A stretch of DNA of 64,000 bases from REEB95 sp035934235 (GCA_035934235.1 DASYYB010000066.1:1-64000); one strand, 5' to 3'. Positions 1 through 9,239 are shown, counted from the first letter of the stretch. A program made the numbers and translations. Notes: a model not told the origin generated them from the sequence alone.

Positions 1-2
1 GC

Positions 3-392
3 TGCATGGTGAACGGCGCCGGCCTCGCCATGGCGACCATGGACATCATCAAGCTCTACGGCGGCGAGCCGGCGAACTTCCTCGATGTCGGCGGCGGCGC
101 CACCAAGGAGCGTGTCGCCACCGCGTTCAAGTTGATCCTGTCCGACAAGAACGTCGAAGGCATCCTGGTCAACATTTTCGGCGGCATCATGCGCTGCGAC
201 GTCATCGCCGAAGGCGTCGTCGCCGCGGCGCGGGAGGTCAGTCTCGAAGTGCCGTTGGTGGTTCGTCTCGAAGGCACCAACGTCAAGCTGGGTAAGGAAA
301 TTCTCGCCAAATCGGGCCTGCCGATTCTGGCCGCCGACGATCTCGGCGACGCGGCCCAGAAGGTGGTCAAAGCAGTGAAGGAAGCGGCCTGA
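3..392 (+). CDS. sucC: Succinate-CoA ligase (ADP-forming) beta subunit, C-terminal part
   Basis: Only the last ~130 residues are in the window; the frame is open to the left edge, so the ATG at 6 is internal. The visible part is the C-terminal ligase domain, with motifs NIFGGIMRCD and VVRLEGTNV typical of SucC. With SucD it interconverts succinyl-CoA and succinate while making ATP or GTP, in the TCA cycle in the cytoplasm. Its stop overlaps the sucD start by one base (TGATG), so the two are translationally coupled. A malate thiokinase (MtkA) reading was considered but the sequence reads like ordinary SucC. Confidence 0.95.
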   Translation, partial: CMVNGAGLAMATMDIIKLYGGEPANFLDVGGGATKERVATAFKLILSDKNVEGILVNIFGGIMRCDVIAEGVVAAAREVSLEVPLVVRLEGTNVKLGKEILAKSGLPILAADDLGDAAQKVVKAVKEAA

Positions 393-1267
393 TGTCCATT
401 TTCGTCGACAGCAATACCAAGGTCATCTGCCAAGGCTTCACCGGCGCGCAGGGCACCTTCCATTCCGAACAGGCGATCGCCTACGGCACCAAGATGGTCG
501 GCGGCGTCACGCCGGGAAAGGGCGGCAGCAAGCATCTCGACCTGCCGGTCTTCGATACCGTCGCGGACGCCGTGAAAGCGACCGGCGCCACCGCCAGCGC
601 GATCTACGTCCCGCCGCCGTTCGCGGCCGACGCGATCCTCGAGGCGATCGATGCGGAAGTGCCGCTCGTCGTCTGCATCACCGAGGGCATCCCGGTCCTC
701 GACATGGTCCGGGTCAAGCGCGTCCTCGCCGGCTCGAAGTCGCGGCTCATCGGGCCGAACTGTCCGGGCGTGATCACGCCGGGCCAGTGCAAGATCGGCA
801 TCATGCCGGGCCACATCCACAAGGCGGGCTCGGTGGGCATCGTGTCGCGCTCCGGCACGCTCACCTACGAAGCGGTGGCGCAGACCACGGCGGTCGGATT
901 GGGCCAGTCGACCTGCGTCGGCATCGGCGGCGATCCGGTCAACGGCACCAATTTCATCGACTGCCTCGACAAGTTCCTGGCGGATCCGGCGACCAAGTCG
1001 ATCATCATGATCGGCGAGATCGGCGGCTCGGCCGAGGAAGAGGCGGCGGATTTCATCAAGCGCAACAAGGTCAAGAAGCCGATGGTCGGCTTCATCGCCG
1101 GCGCCACGGCCCCGCCGGGCCGCCGCATGGGTCATGCGGGCGCGATCATCTCCGGCGGCACGGGAACCGCCGCTGACAAATTTGAGGCAATGAAGAGCGC
1201 CGGTATTGCCGTGTCGGATTCGCCCGCCGCCCTTGGCAAAACCATGCTCGGTCTCCTAAATAAGTAG
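392..1267 (+). CDS. sucD: Succinate-CoA ligase alpha subunit
   Basis: 291 residues, the normal SucD length. The N-terminal CoA-binding Rossmann domain begins with VICQGFTGAQGTFHSEQA. The phosphorylated histidine lies in the GHAGAI motif at about His248. The protein binds CoA and carries the phospho-His intermediate, and pairs with SucC. In many alphaproteobacteria sucCD is followed by sucA, the 2-oxoglutarate dehydrogenase gene. Here it is followed 13 bases later by formate dehydrogenase genes on the same strand, which suggests this copy may serve a C1 or oxalate pathway. That last point is inference. Confidence 0.95.
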   Translation: MSIFVDSNTKVICQGFTGAQGTFHSEQAIAYGTKMVGGVTPGKGGSKHLDLPVFDTVADAVKATGATASAIYVPPPFAADAILEAIDAEVPLVVCITEGIPVLDMVRVKRVLAGSKSRLIGPNCPGVITPGQCKIGIMPGHIHKAGSVGIVSRSGTLTYEAVAQTTAVGLGQSTCVGIGGDPVNGTNFIDCLDKFLADPATKSIIMIGEIGGSAEEEAADFIKRNKVKKPMVGFIAGATAPPGRRMGHAGAIISGGTGTAADKFEAMKSAGIAVSDSPAALGKTMLGLLNK

Positions 1268-1280
1268 CAAGAGCTAACCA

Positions 1281-2981
1281 ATGCCCGATTCAGGACGCAC
1301 ACCGCCACGTTCCATCCCGCCGGGTTCCGGCCGGCGCGGCGGCCGCGACCTGCCGAAGGGCCGTCAGGTCGATCCGGTCGCGCGCGACGAGGTCGCCAAG
1401 CTCCTTGGTGACCGGCCGCGCCGGCGCGACTTGCTGATCGAGCATCTCCACCTGTTGCAGGATCATTTCGGCTGCCTGCATGCGCGGCATCTCGCCGCGT
1501 TGGCCGAAACGATGAAGCTCGCGCTGGTGGAGGTCTACGAGGTGGCGAGCTTCTACGCCCATTTCGACATCGTGCTCGATGGCGAAAGCCCGCCGCCAAC
1601 CCTGACCGTGCGGGTTTGCGATTCCATCAGCTGTGAACTCTTCGGCGCCCAGAAGCTGCTGGCCGATTTGCCCGCCAAACTTCCCGGCGTGCGCATTGTG
1701 CACGCACCGTGCATGGGCGGTTGTCATAACGCACCGGTCGCGGCCATCGGCCACGCGCTGCATGAACATGCGACCGTCGACAGCATCATCAAAGCGGCCA
1801 AGGCGAAGGAAACGCATCCGCACCTGCCGGCCTATCCCGAGCTCGCCGCTTATCGCAAAGCCGGCGGCTACGCCGTGCTCGAAGCCTGTCTCTCGGGCAA
1901 GAGGACGCTCGAAGAGATTCTGAAAATTCTCGAGGATTCGAATCTGCGTGGCCTCGGCGGCGCCGGTTTCCCGACCGGCCGCAAATGGCGGCTGGTGCGC
2001 GCCGAAAAGGCGCCGCGCTTGATGGCGGTCAACGCCGACGAAGGCGAGCCCGGCACGTTCAAAGATCGTTACTACATGGAGGTCGATCCGCATCGGTTTC
2101 TCGAAGGCATGCTGATCGGCGCCTGGGCGGTCGAAGCGCCCGACACCTACATCTATCTGCGCGACGAATATCCGCAGTGCCACGAGATCCTAAAGCGCGA
2201 AATCGCCGCGCTCGAGAAAGCGGGCCTGTCGAAGCACACGCGGATCCATCTCCGTCGCGGCGCCGGTGCCTATATCTGCGGCGAAGAATCGGCGATGCTC
2301 GAATCGATCGAGGGCAAGCGCGGCCTGCCGCGCAACAAGCCGCCTTATCCGGCGCAGGTCGGTCTCTTCGGCCGGCCGACGCTGTGCAACAACGTCGAGA
2401 CGTTATGGTGGATCCGCGACATCGTCGAAAAGGGTCCCGCCTGGTTCGGCTCGCAAGGCCGCCGCGGCCGCAAAGGACCGCGCAGCTTCTCGGTCTCGGG
2501 CCGGGTCAAGAATCCGGGCGTCAAGCTAGCGCCTGCCGGCATCACCGTGAAAGAGCTGATCGACGAATATTGCGGCGGCATGGCCGACGGCCACACCCTC
2601 AAGGGCTATCTGCCGGGCGGCCCGTCGGGCGGCATCTTGCCGGCGTCGATGGGCGATCTGCCGCTCGATTTCGGCACACTCGAGCAACACGGCGCGCTGA
2701 TCGGCTCGGCGGCGGTTGTGGTCCTGTCCGATAAGGACGATATGAAAGCCGTGGCGCTCAATCTGCTCAAGTTCTTCGCCGACGAAAGCTGCGGCCAGTG
2801 CACGCCGTGCCGCGTCGGCACCGAGAAAGCCGTGATGTTGATGTCGCGGCCGAAATGGGACGGGCCGTTGCTTGAGGAACTCACGCGGGTCATGACGGAT
2901 GCGTCAATTTGTGGTCTCGGCCAGGCGGCGATGAATTCGGTTAAGTTGGTGCTCAAGCATTTCCCGCAGGAGGTCTCATGA
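1281..2981 (+). CDS. fdhB: NAD-dependent formate dehydrogenase beta subunit (NuoE-NuoF fusion)
   Basis: 566 residues. The N-terminal ~160 residues are thioredoxin-like [2Fe-2S] (NuoE-type) with Cys in CDSISC and CMGGC. Then comes a NuoF-type FMN/NAD domain with GLGGAGFPTGRKW and NADEGEPGTFKDR. A C-terminal [4Fe-4S] site follows, seen as ESCGQCTPCR and a later Cys in DASICGLG. This fused layout matches the beta subunit of the two-subunit tungsten or molybdenum FDH1 of Methylorubrum. It passes electrons from the alpha subunit to NAD+. Start chosen at ATG 1281. The 3' end overlaps fdhA by four bases (ATGA). Confidence 0.93.
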   Translation: MPDSGRTPPRSIPPGSGRRGGRDLPKGRQVDPVARDEVAKLLGDRPRRRDLLIEHLHLLQDHFGCLHARHLAALAETMKLALVEVYEVASFYAHFDIVLDGESPPPTLTVRVCDSISCELFGAQKLLADLPAKLPGVRIVHAPCMGGCHNAPVAAIGHALHEHATVDSIIKAAKAKETHPHLPAYPELAAYRKAGGYAVLEACLSGKRTLEEILKILEDSNLRGLGGAGFPTGRKWRLVRAEKAPRLMAVNADEGEPGTFKDRYYMEVDPHRFLEGMLIGAWAVEAPDTYIYLRDEYPQCHEILKREIAALEKAGLSKHTRIHLRRGAGAYICGEESAMLESIEGKRGLPRNKPPYPAQVGLFGRPTLCNNVETLWWIRDIVEKGPAWFGSQGRRGRKGPRSFSVSGRVKNPGVKLAPAGITVKELIDEYCGGMADGHTLKGYLPGGPSGGILPASMGDLPLDFGTLEQHGALIGSAAVVVLSDKDDMKAVALNLLKFFADESCGQCTPCRVGTEKAVMLMSRPKWDGPLLEELTRVMTDASICGLGQAAMNSVKLVLKHFPQEVS

Positions 2982-5770
2982 GCGACGGCGGCGGCGGATT
3001 GGCGGGGCACACCATCAAATTCTTCCTCGACGGCGCCGAGGTCGAGGCGCAGCCGGGCGAGACCATCTGGCAGGTCGCGCACCGCCAAGGCACCGAGATC
3101 CCGCATCTTTGCTACAGCCCGGAGCCCGGCTATCGGCCGGACGGCAATTGTCGCGCCTGCATGGTCGAGATCGAGGGTGAACGCGTCCTCGGCGCTTCGT
3201 GTCTGCGCAAGCCGGCACAGGGAATGAAGGTCCATACGGCGACGGACCGCGCCAAATTCTCGCGCAAGCTGGTGTTCGATCTGCTGGTCTCGGATCAGCC
3301 GGCGCGCACCGCCCATCCCGATCCGGATTCCAAGTTCTGGCGCTGGGCCGACAAGGTCGGCGTCGCTGCCGGCCGTTTCCCGGCGACCCATCATCCCAAG
3401 CCCGATCGCAGCCATCCGGCGATGGCGGTGCGGCTCGACGCCTGTATCGAATGCAATTTGTGCGTCCGCGCCTGCCGCGAGGTCCAGGTCAACGACGTGA
3501 TCGGCATGGCGGCGCGCGGTCACGACGCCAAAATCGTCTTCGACTTCGACGATCCGATGGGCGACAGCACCTGCGTCGCCTGCGGCGAATGCGTGCAAGC
3601 CTGCCCGACCGGCGCGCTGCTCGAATCGACCTTGGTCGACGAACACGGCGTCCACGCCAAGGACCCGGACCGCGAAGTCAACAGCGTCTGCCCCTATTGC
3701 GGCGTTGGCTGTCAGATCACCTACAAGATCAAGGACGACAAGCTGCTTTATGTCGACGGCCGCGAAGGCCCGTCGAACCTCAATCGTCTGTGCGTCAAAG
3801 GCCGTTTCGGCTTCGATTACGTCAGCCATCCGCAGCGGCTGACCAAGCCGATGATCCGCAAGCCGGGCGCCAAGAAGGACGCGCACGCGCCCTTCGATCC
3901 GAGCAATCCGTGGGCGCTGTTCCGCGAGGCCACTTGGGAAGAGGCGCTCGACGCGGCTGCGGCCGGTCTCAAAAAGATCCGCGACACGCACGGCGCCGGC
4001 GCTCTTGCCGGATTCGGTTCGGCCAAGGGCTCGAACGAAGAGGCCTATCTCTTCCAGAAGCTGGTGCGCACCGGTTTCGGCACCAACAACGTCGACCATT
4101 GCACGCGGCTTTGCCACGCTTCGTCGGTTGCCGGCCTGCTCGAAGGCATCGGCTCCGGCGCGGTGACGGCGCCGTTCATGGCGGCCAAGGACGCCGACGT
4201 CATCGTCGTCATCGGCGCCAATCCGACCGAGAACCATCCGGTCGCAGCGACGTTCCTGAAGAACGCCACGAAGCGCGGCGCGACGCTCATCGTCATGGAC
4301 CCGCGCGGCCAGGCGCTGAAGCGCCACGCGACCCACATGCTGCAGTTCAAGCCGGGCCGCGACGTCGCCATGCTGTCGGCGATGCTGCACACGATCATCG
4401 CCGAGGATCTGACCGACAAGCAGTACGTCCAGGCGTTCACCGAGGATTTCGAGAAGCTCGCGGCGAGCGTCAAGGACCGCACGCCCGAGAAGATGGCGGA
4501 GATCTGCGGCATCGACGCCGAGACGCTGAAGACCGTGGCGCGCAAATTCGCCCGTGCCGAGGCGGCGATCATCTTCTGGGGCATGGGCGTCTCGCAGCAC
4601 ACCCACGGCACCGACAACACGCGCTGCCTGATTGCGCTATCGATGATCACCGGCCAGGTCGGCCGGCCGGGGACCGGTCTCCATCCGCTGCGCGGCCAGA
4701 ACAACGTACAGGGCGCGTCGGACGTTGGTTTGATCCCGATGTTCTTCCCCGATTACATTTCGGTCGAGGATCCAGAACGGCGGGCATTCTACGAGAAACT
4801 GTGGGGCACCAAGCTCGATCCCAAGAAGGGCCTCACCGTGGTCGAGATCGTCAATGCGATCCACGCCGATCAGATCCGCGGCATGTACGTCATGGGCGAA
4901 AACCCAGCGATGTCCGACCCCGACGTGCAGCACGCGCGCGAGGCGCTCGCCAAGCTCGATCATCTGGTCGTGCAGGATTTGTTCCTGACCGAGACGGCCT
5001 CCTACGCTGATGTGTTCCTGCCGGCGTCGGCTTGGCCGGAAAAGACCGGCACGGTCAGCAACACGAACCGCCAAGTGCAGATGGGCCGCCAGGCGCTGCC
5101 GCTGCCTGGCGATGCGCGGCACGATCTGTGGATCATCCAAGAGCTTGCGCGGCGCATCGGCCTCGACTGGAAGTATGCCGGTCCGGCCGACGTCTTCGCC
5201 GAAATGAAGCTCGGCATGCCGTCGCTCGACAACATCACGTGGGAGCGGTTGGAGCGCGAGGACTCAGTCACCTATCCGTGCCTGGCGCCCGATCAGCCCG
5301 GCGAGGACATCGTCTTCGGCGACGGCTTCCCGACCAAGTCCGGCCGCGCCAAGCTGGTACCGGTTGAGATCCGCCCGCCGGCCGAGGAGCCCGACAAGGA
5401 ATTCCCGATGGTGCTGACCACGGGCCGCCAGCTCGAGCACTGGCACACCGGCGCGATGACACGCCGGGCCAGCGTGCTCGACGCCATCGAGCCCGAGGCG
5501 CACGCCTCGTTGTCGCCCGGCGACATGCATCGCATGGGCATCGAGGCGGGCGCGATCGTCCGCGTCGTCACGCGACGTGGCGCCGTCGAGCTCAAGGCGC
5601 GGCCCGACATCGCCATCGCGGCGGGCATGGTGTTCATCCCGTTTTGCTATGTCGAAGCGGCGGCGAACATCCTGACCAATCCGCAGCTTGATCCGCTGGG
5701 CAAGATTCCGGAGTTCAAGTACTGCGCCGCGCGGGTCGAGCCGGTCGTCGCCAAGGTCGCGGCGGAATAA
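2978..5770 (+). CDS. fdhA: Formate dehydrogenase alpha subunit (Mo/W-bis-MGD catalytic subunit)
   Basis: 930 residues. Domain order: N-terminal [2Fe-2S] domain (Cys45, 58, 61, 75); two [4Fe-4S] motifs (CIECNLC and CVACGEC, about residues 155-210); an NADH-dehydrogenase-type [4Fe-4S] site CPYCGVGC; then the molybdopterin oxidoreductase body. The expected metal ligand is Cys379, encoded by TGC and followed by His380 in RLCHASS, so this is a cysteine form and not a selenoprotein. It oxidises formate to CO2 in the cytoplasm and hands electrons to FdhB. Metal choice (W or Mo) cannot be read from sequence. No fdhD or cofactor-synthesis gene lies nearby. Confidence 0.95.
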   Translation: MSDGGGGLAGHTIKFFLDGAEVEAQPGETIWQVAHRQGTEIPHLCYSPEPGYRPDGNCRACMVEIEGERVLGASCLRKPAQGMKVHTATDRAKFSRKLVFDLLVSDQPARTAHPDPDSKFWRWADKVGVAAGRFPATHHPKPDRSHPAMAVRLDACIECNLCVRACREVQVNDVIGMAARGHDAKIVFDFDDPMGDSTCVACGECVQACPTGALLESTLVDEHGVHAKDPDREVNSVCPYCGVGCQITYKIKDDKLLYVDGREGPSNLNRLCVKGRFGFDYVSHPQRLTKPMIRKPGAKKDAHAPFDPSNPWALFREATWEEALDAAAAGLKKIRDTHGAGALAGFGSAKGSNEEAYLFQKLVRTGFGTNNVDHCTRLCHASSVAGLLEGIGSGAVTAPFMAAKDADVIVVIGANPTENHPVAATFLKNATKRGATLIVMDPRGQALKRHATHMLQFKPGRDVAMLSAMLHTIIAEDLTDKQYVQAFTEDFEKLAASVKDRTPEKMAEICGIDAETLKTVARKFARAEAAIIFWGMGVSQHTHGTDNTRCLIALSMITGQVGRPGTGLHPLRGQNNVQGASDVGLIPMFFPDYISVEDPERRAFYEKLWGTKLDPKKGLTVVEIVNAIHADQIRGMYVMGENPAMSDPDVQHAREALAKLDHLVVQDLFLTETASYADVFLPASAWPEKTGTVSNTNRQVQMGRQALPLPGDARHDLWIIQELARRIGLDWKYAGPADVFAEMKLGMPSLDNITWERLEREDSVTYPCLAPDQPGEDIVFGDGFPTKSGRAKLVPVEIRPPAEEPDKEFPMVLTTGRQLEHWHTGAMTRRASVLDAIEPEAHASLSPGDMHRMGIEAGAIVRVVTRRGAVELKARPDIAIAAGMVFIPFCYVEAAANILTNPQLDPLGKIPEFKYCAARVEPVVAKVAAE

Positions 5771-5786
5771 GGCTTATCCGACGCGC

Positions 5787-6455
5787 CTAGCCCGCAGCCA
5801 TCGGCTCGAACGCGCCGCTGGCCGGATCGCGCACCAGCAGACGTCCCGTGGCGACGCCGAAATAGGCGCCGTGCAACGTCAATGCACCGGCTTCGACGCG
5901 CCGGCGGACAAACGGGAACGTCATCAGATTCGTCAAGCTGAGATCGACCGACGCGCGTTCGAGCCGGCGTAGATAGGCGTCGTGATCGGGGCCGCGCGCG
6001 CCGAGCGCTTCGGCAGCCGGTGCGATCTGCGCCATCCAGCGGCCGATGAAGTCGCCGGCCGACAGCGGTTTCTGCTCATCAGCAAACGCCCGGATACCGC
6101 CGCACAAGGCATGGCCGAGCACGACGACGTGCTTCACCTGGAGCGCCTGGACGCCGAATTCGATCGCCGCGCTGGTACCGTGCTGGGTCTCGCGATGCGG
6201 CTCGAACGGCGGCACCAGATTGGCGACGTTGCGCACGACCAGAATTTCACCCGGCGCGGCGTCGAAGATCACCTCCGGCGAAACACGCGAATCGACGCAG
6301 CCGATGACCATGATCTCGGGCCGCTGTCCGGTCCGTGCCAGTGTCTCATAGCGCGTTTGTTCGCCGACGAAACGGCCGCTGAGGAAGGCGCGGTGGCCTT
6401 GCAGGAGGCGTTCGGGAAAGGCGGGCGGTGTTGCGGATTTGGCGTCGGTGGTCAT
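5787..6455 (-). CDS. Beta-class carbonic anhydrase
   Basis: 222 residues from ATG 6455, chosen over an upstream ATG at 6503 because family similarity starts just after it and AAAGG precedes it. Zinc ligands are Cys53, His115 and Cys118, with the Asp55/Arg57 dyad in CVDSRVSP and the HALCGG motif. It interconverts CO2 and bicarbonate. It converges with fdhA, 16 bases apart. Since FdhA releases CO2, a role in handling formate-derived CO2 is plausible but inferred. Confidence 0.93.
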   Translation of the reverse strand: MTTDAKSATPPAFPERLLQGHRAFLSGRFVGEQTRYETLARTGQRPEIMVIGCVDSRVSPEVIFDAAPGEILVVRNVANLVPPFEPHRETQHGTSAAIEFGVQALQVKHVVVLGHALCGGIRAFADEQKPLSAGDFIGRWMAQIAPAAEALGARGPDHDAYLRRLERASVDLSLTNLMTFPFVRRRVEAGALTLHGAYFGVATGRLLVRDPASGAFEPMAAG

Positions 6456-6466
6456 ACGGCCTTTAC

Positions 6467-6511
6467 AAAAAAAAATCGGCGGGTGAGGGGATCGATCCCG
6501 CACCCGCCGAT
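6467..6511 (-). terminator. Rho-independent terminator downstream of the oxlT-like gene
   Basis: On the minus strand an 11-bp arm ATCGGCGGGTG pairs with CACCCGCCGAT (6475-6511) and is followed by nine T (6467-6475 read as A on plus). It lies between the transporter stop and the carbonic anhydrase start, so it should separate the two same-strand genes. Confidence 0.9.
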
Positions 6512-6528
6512 GGGTTGAGGGTATCGGG

Positions 6529-7782
6529 CTATTCGGCCGGCGCCGCCCGTGCAGGCGCGGCGATCTGCCGCGAGCGCAGGGGCTTCAGGACGAACAGCGC
6601 CAAGGCAACCACCGCAAAGTTCATGATCGCGGTGATCACGAACACCATGTGCCAGCTGCCGGTCATCGTCTTGATGACGTTGGCAACCGGCACCAGGAAG
6701 GCGGATGCCCCCTTGGCGGTGTAGAGCAGGCTCAGGTTGGTGGTGGCGAATTTCGGCCCGAACGTATCGGTGCAGGTCGACGGGAACAGACTGAAGATCT
6801 CGCCCCAGGTGAGGAAGATCAGGCCCGCGAACACCACGAAGGCCCACGGCGACGTGCCGGCCGAGCCCAGGAGCCAATAGGCGATGCCGCCCAGGCCGAA
6901 GGCGATCGCCATGGTGTTCTCGCGGCCGATATTGTCGGAGATCCAGCCGAAGATCGGCCGGGCCGCGCCGTTGCACACATTGTCCACCAACAGCGCCACG
7001 GTCAGCGTCGTGCCGCCGAGGAAGATCACCGTGTTGGCGACATTGTAGTCCTTGGCGATGAGCGCGATCTGCGCCGTCGCCATCAACCCGCTGGCCGAGA
7101 CCAGGATGAACATGATGTAGAGAATCCAGAACACCGGCGAGACCAGCACCTGGCCCGGCGTGTAGCTCTGCGCCGTCTGGATGACCTTGACCTCCTTCGG
7201 CGTCGGCACCTCGCCCGGCTCCGGGCTACGCAGGTACCACGCCACCAAGAACACCACCGCTCCCTGGATCAGTCCGAACCAGAAGAACGCCGCCGAATAT
7301 CCGGACGATTCGATCACCGCCCGAATCGGAATCACCGTCAACGCCGCGCCGGCACCGTAACCCGCCGCCGTCAATCCCACCGCCAAACCACGGCGGTCCG
7401 GGAACCACTTCACCGCGTTGCCGACATTCGTCGTGTAAATCGCGCCCGCGCCCGTACCCGAGATGATCGCGCCCAGGTACAGCATCGTCAGGCTGTCGGC
7501 ATTGGCGTTGATGATCCAACCGATCGCCACCATCACGCCGCCGACCGCCACCACCAGCTTCGGACCGATCTTGTCCGCTAGCCAGCCTTCAAGCGGCGTC
7601 AGCCACGTCTCAAGCGCAATGAAGATGCTGAACGCAATCTGGATCTCGGCAATGGCCCAGCCGTGGGCCTGGTTCATCGGCCGGACAAACAGCGTCCAGC
7701 CGTACTGCAAGTTCGCAATCATCACCTGGCAGATGATGACGGCGATCAATTGTCCCCAACGATTGGGCGTGGTCTTCGCCAT
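6529..7782 (-). CDS. oxlT: MFS transporter, oxalate/formate antiporter (OxlT) type
   Basis: 417 residues with about 12 hydrophobic segments. OxlT-family marks are LQYGWTLFVRPM in helix 1, WFPDRRGLAVGLTAAGYG around helix 5, and a conserved start region. Characterised OxlT exchanges external oxalate for internal formate across the inner membrane. The neighbouring formate dehydrogenase fits this substrate class, but the exact substrate is inferred. A good ribosome site (AGGGGAAG) precedes ATG 7782. A strong terminator follows the gene. The formyl-CoA transferase and oxalyl-CoA decarboxylase expected for oxalate use are not in the window. Confidence 0.82.
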   Translation of the reverse strand: MAKTTPNRWGQLIAVIICQVMIANLQYGWTLFVRPMNQAHGWAIAEIQIAFSIFIALETWLTPLEGWLADKIGPKLVVAVGGVMVAIGWIINANADSLTMLYLGAIISGTGAGAIYTTNVGNAVKWFPDRRGLAVGLTAAGYGAGAALTVIPIRAVIESSGYSAAFFWFGLIQGAVVFLVAWYLRSPEPGEVPTPKEVKVIQTAQSYTPGQVLVSPVFWILYIMFILVSASGLMATAQIALIAKDYNVANTVIFLGGTTLTVALLVDNVCNGAARPIFGWISDNIGRENTMAIAFGLGGIAYWLLGSAGTSPWAFVVFAGLIFLTWGEIFSLFPSTCTDTFGPKFATTNLSLLYTAKGASAFLVPVANVIKTMTGSWHMVFVITAIMNFAVVALALFVLKPLRSRQIAAPARAAPAE

Positions 7783-8279
7783 GCTCTTCCCCTTGTGTGT
7801 GTGGTGTTGTCCATACCCGGCGGATCAAAGCCGCTTCTTGGTATGCCAATATTTGAACAGCCCACCGACACCAACGCAAGCGATTGATGTGAACCTTGTG
7901 GTGCGGCGCAACATAGCGGTTCGCAACCGACCGGAATCATCAGTAGTCCCAGCTAGATCACGGTCGCGAACCCGATCGATTCTCGTCGGCATACACCGCG
8001 CGCGATCGCGTCGCTTCGGTCACCGGCGCTGCCGTCGTCGTCGTCACGCGCACGCGATCACGCGGCCACAACGGTCTTGACAACGCATCGTTTGCGGTTA
8101 CGCGGCGACCGGAACCTGGCGCCGCGAAGTCCTTGATTGCCGTGGCGTCCCGGTGCAAGTCTCAGCTTACGCCCTGCCGCGGGATGCATCAGGGCGTCGA
8201 CCATAACGCAAACGAATTTCGCCAACAGGGTCGCGCCCATTGCGGAGGCGCGGTACAGCGAAGGGAAGGGGATCACCCA
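7783..8279. other. Divergent intergenic region, oxlT-like / HU
   Basis: 497 bases with no convincing gene on either strand. It must hold the promoters of the two flanking divergent genes. A consensus -35 hexamer (TTGACA, 8077-8082, plus strand) is visible but has no clear -10 at 16-18 bases. The HU ribosome site AAGGGGA lies at its right end. Confidence 0.6.
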
Positions 8280-8546
8280 ATGAGCAAACAAGTTCTCGTC
8301 GACGCGCTGAAGAAAAGCGGCATGCGCACATCGGACGCCGGCGAAGCCGTCGACACGATTACCGACACGATCGCCAAGGAACTCAAGAAAGGCCAGAAAT
8401 TCAGTCTCCCCGGCTTCGGCACTTTCGCTGTGAGTCATCGCGCCGCTCGCATGGGCCGCAACCCGCGCACCGGCGAAGAGATCAAGATCAAGGCCAGCAA
8501 GGGCGTGCGCTTCAAAGCCGGCGCCAAACTCAAGGCCTCGCTGTAG
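8280..8546 (+). CDS. HU family DNA-binding protein
   Basis: 88 residues from ATG 8280, which is preceded by AAGGGGA at a normal distance. The frame is open further upstream, but similarity starts at this ATG. The HU/IHF beta-arm signature is visible: LPGFGTFAVSHRAARMGRNP followed by TGEEIKI. It is a small nucleoid protein that bends DNA as a dimer. An 8-bp inverted repeat (8567-8574/8584-8591) follows the stop but lacks a T-run, so a terminator is not claimed. Confidence 0.93.
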   Translation: MSKQVLVDALKKSGMRTSDAGEAVDTITDTIAKELKKGQKFSLPGFGTFAVSHRAARMGRNPRTGEEIKIKASKGVRFKAGAKLKASL

Positions 8547-8606
8547 AATCCGCCGTTCGCGGGACGCGGCACCGACGCGAGCGCGGTGCCGGCGCCGCGT
8601 CTCGCC

Positions 8607-9239
8607 TTACCGGCCGCTGATTTTGGGTTTGCGCGCGACCAAATCGATCAGCGCCGACATGCCGTCGTGTCCGGTCCCTTCGCGGATCGCCTCGTCGTGC
8701 TCGGCGAGATGAAGAATGTCGAAGCCGGCGAACGCCGTCCGCAGCATCGCCGCGGTATAGAGATGGTCGAGCTCCTTCGGCCCGCCGGTGCCGTAGCCGA
8801 TCTGCTCCGGTCGATAGCCCTGGATGAAGATCACGCCGCCGGGCTTGAGCGCGTCGCGCATGCCTTGGAACAGCCGCGCGCGCAACGGTGCGTCCGCGAA
8901 CTGGATGAAAATGCCCGCGATCGCGTCGAAGCGTTCGCGTCCCCATGTCCACGCCGCCATATCGGCGCATTCGGTTTCGAGCTCGACCCCCTCGCGCGCG
9001 GCCAAGCGGCGTGCTTTGGCGAGGGCCACCGGCGAAAAATCGACCGACAGCACCTTGAGCCCCTGCTTGGCGAGGAACACACCGTTGCGGCCTTCGCCGT
9101 CGGCGATGGCCAACGCGTACTGGCCGGGTCGGAGATATTCGGCCTGGGACGCCAGAAACCGATTGGGCGCCGTGCCGAACAGATAGTCGTCGCCCTGGAA
9201 ACGCGCGTTCCAACGCGCCAGTGCCTCATCCGGGCGCAT
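8607..9239 (-). CDS. Class I SAM-dependent methyltransferase (TehB-like)
   Basis: 210 residues. The SAM-binding motif I appears as ALAIADGEGRNG, with the acidic end of strand beta-2 in LSVDFSPVAL and motif post-II in ADMAAW. The N-terminal WNARFQGDDYLFGTAPN resembles small thiopurine/tellurite-type methyltransferases found in many proteobacteria. The substrate cannot be told. It converges with HU and is divergent from the RND efflux operon. Confidence 0.85.
   Translation of the reverse strand: MRPDEALARWNARFQGDDYLFGTAPNRFLASQAEYLRPGQYALAIADGEGRNGVFLAKQGLKVLSVDFSPVALAKARRLAAREGVELETECADMAAWTWGRERFDAIAGIFIQFADAPLRARLFQGMRDALKPGGVIFIQGYRPEQIGYGTGGPKELDHLYTAAMLRTAFAGFDILHLAEHDEAIREGTGHDGMSALIDLVARKPKISGR

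Noticed and set aside
3..1267. Malate thiokinase (mtkAB) instead of succinate-CoA ligase
   Set aside because: Both parts read like standard SucC and SucD, and no serine-cycle genes lie nearby.
4082..4117. Selenocysteine form of formate dehydrogenase
   Set aside because: The codon is TGC, so cysteine, with no in-frame TGA and no SECIS needed.
2606..4606. A 666-residue open frame antisense to the FDH genes, and similar long frames elsewhere (9422-12445, 14674-17475, 30361-32226, 35048-37795)
   Set aside because: They are long only because GC-rich DNA rarely has stops in mirror frames. The proteins are Arg/Asp-rich without motifs and lie against well-identified genes.
8077..8082. TTGACA as the HU promoter
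   Set aside because: No acceptable -10 at 16-18 bases downstream.
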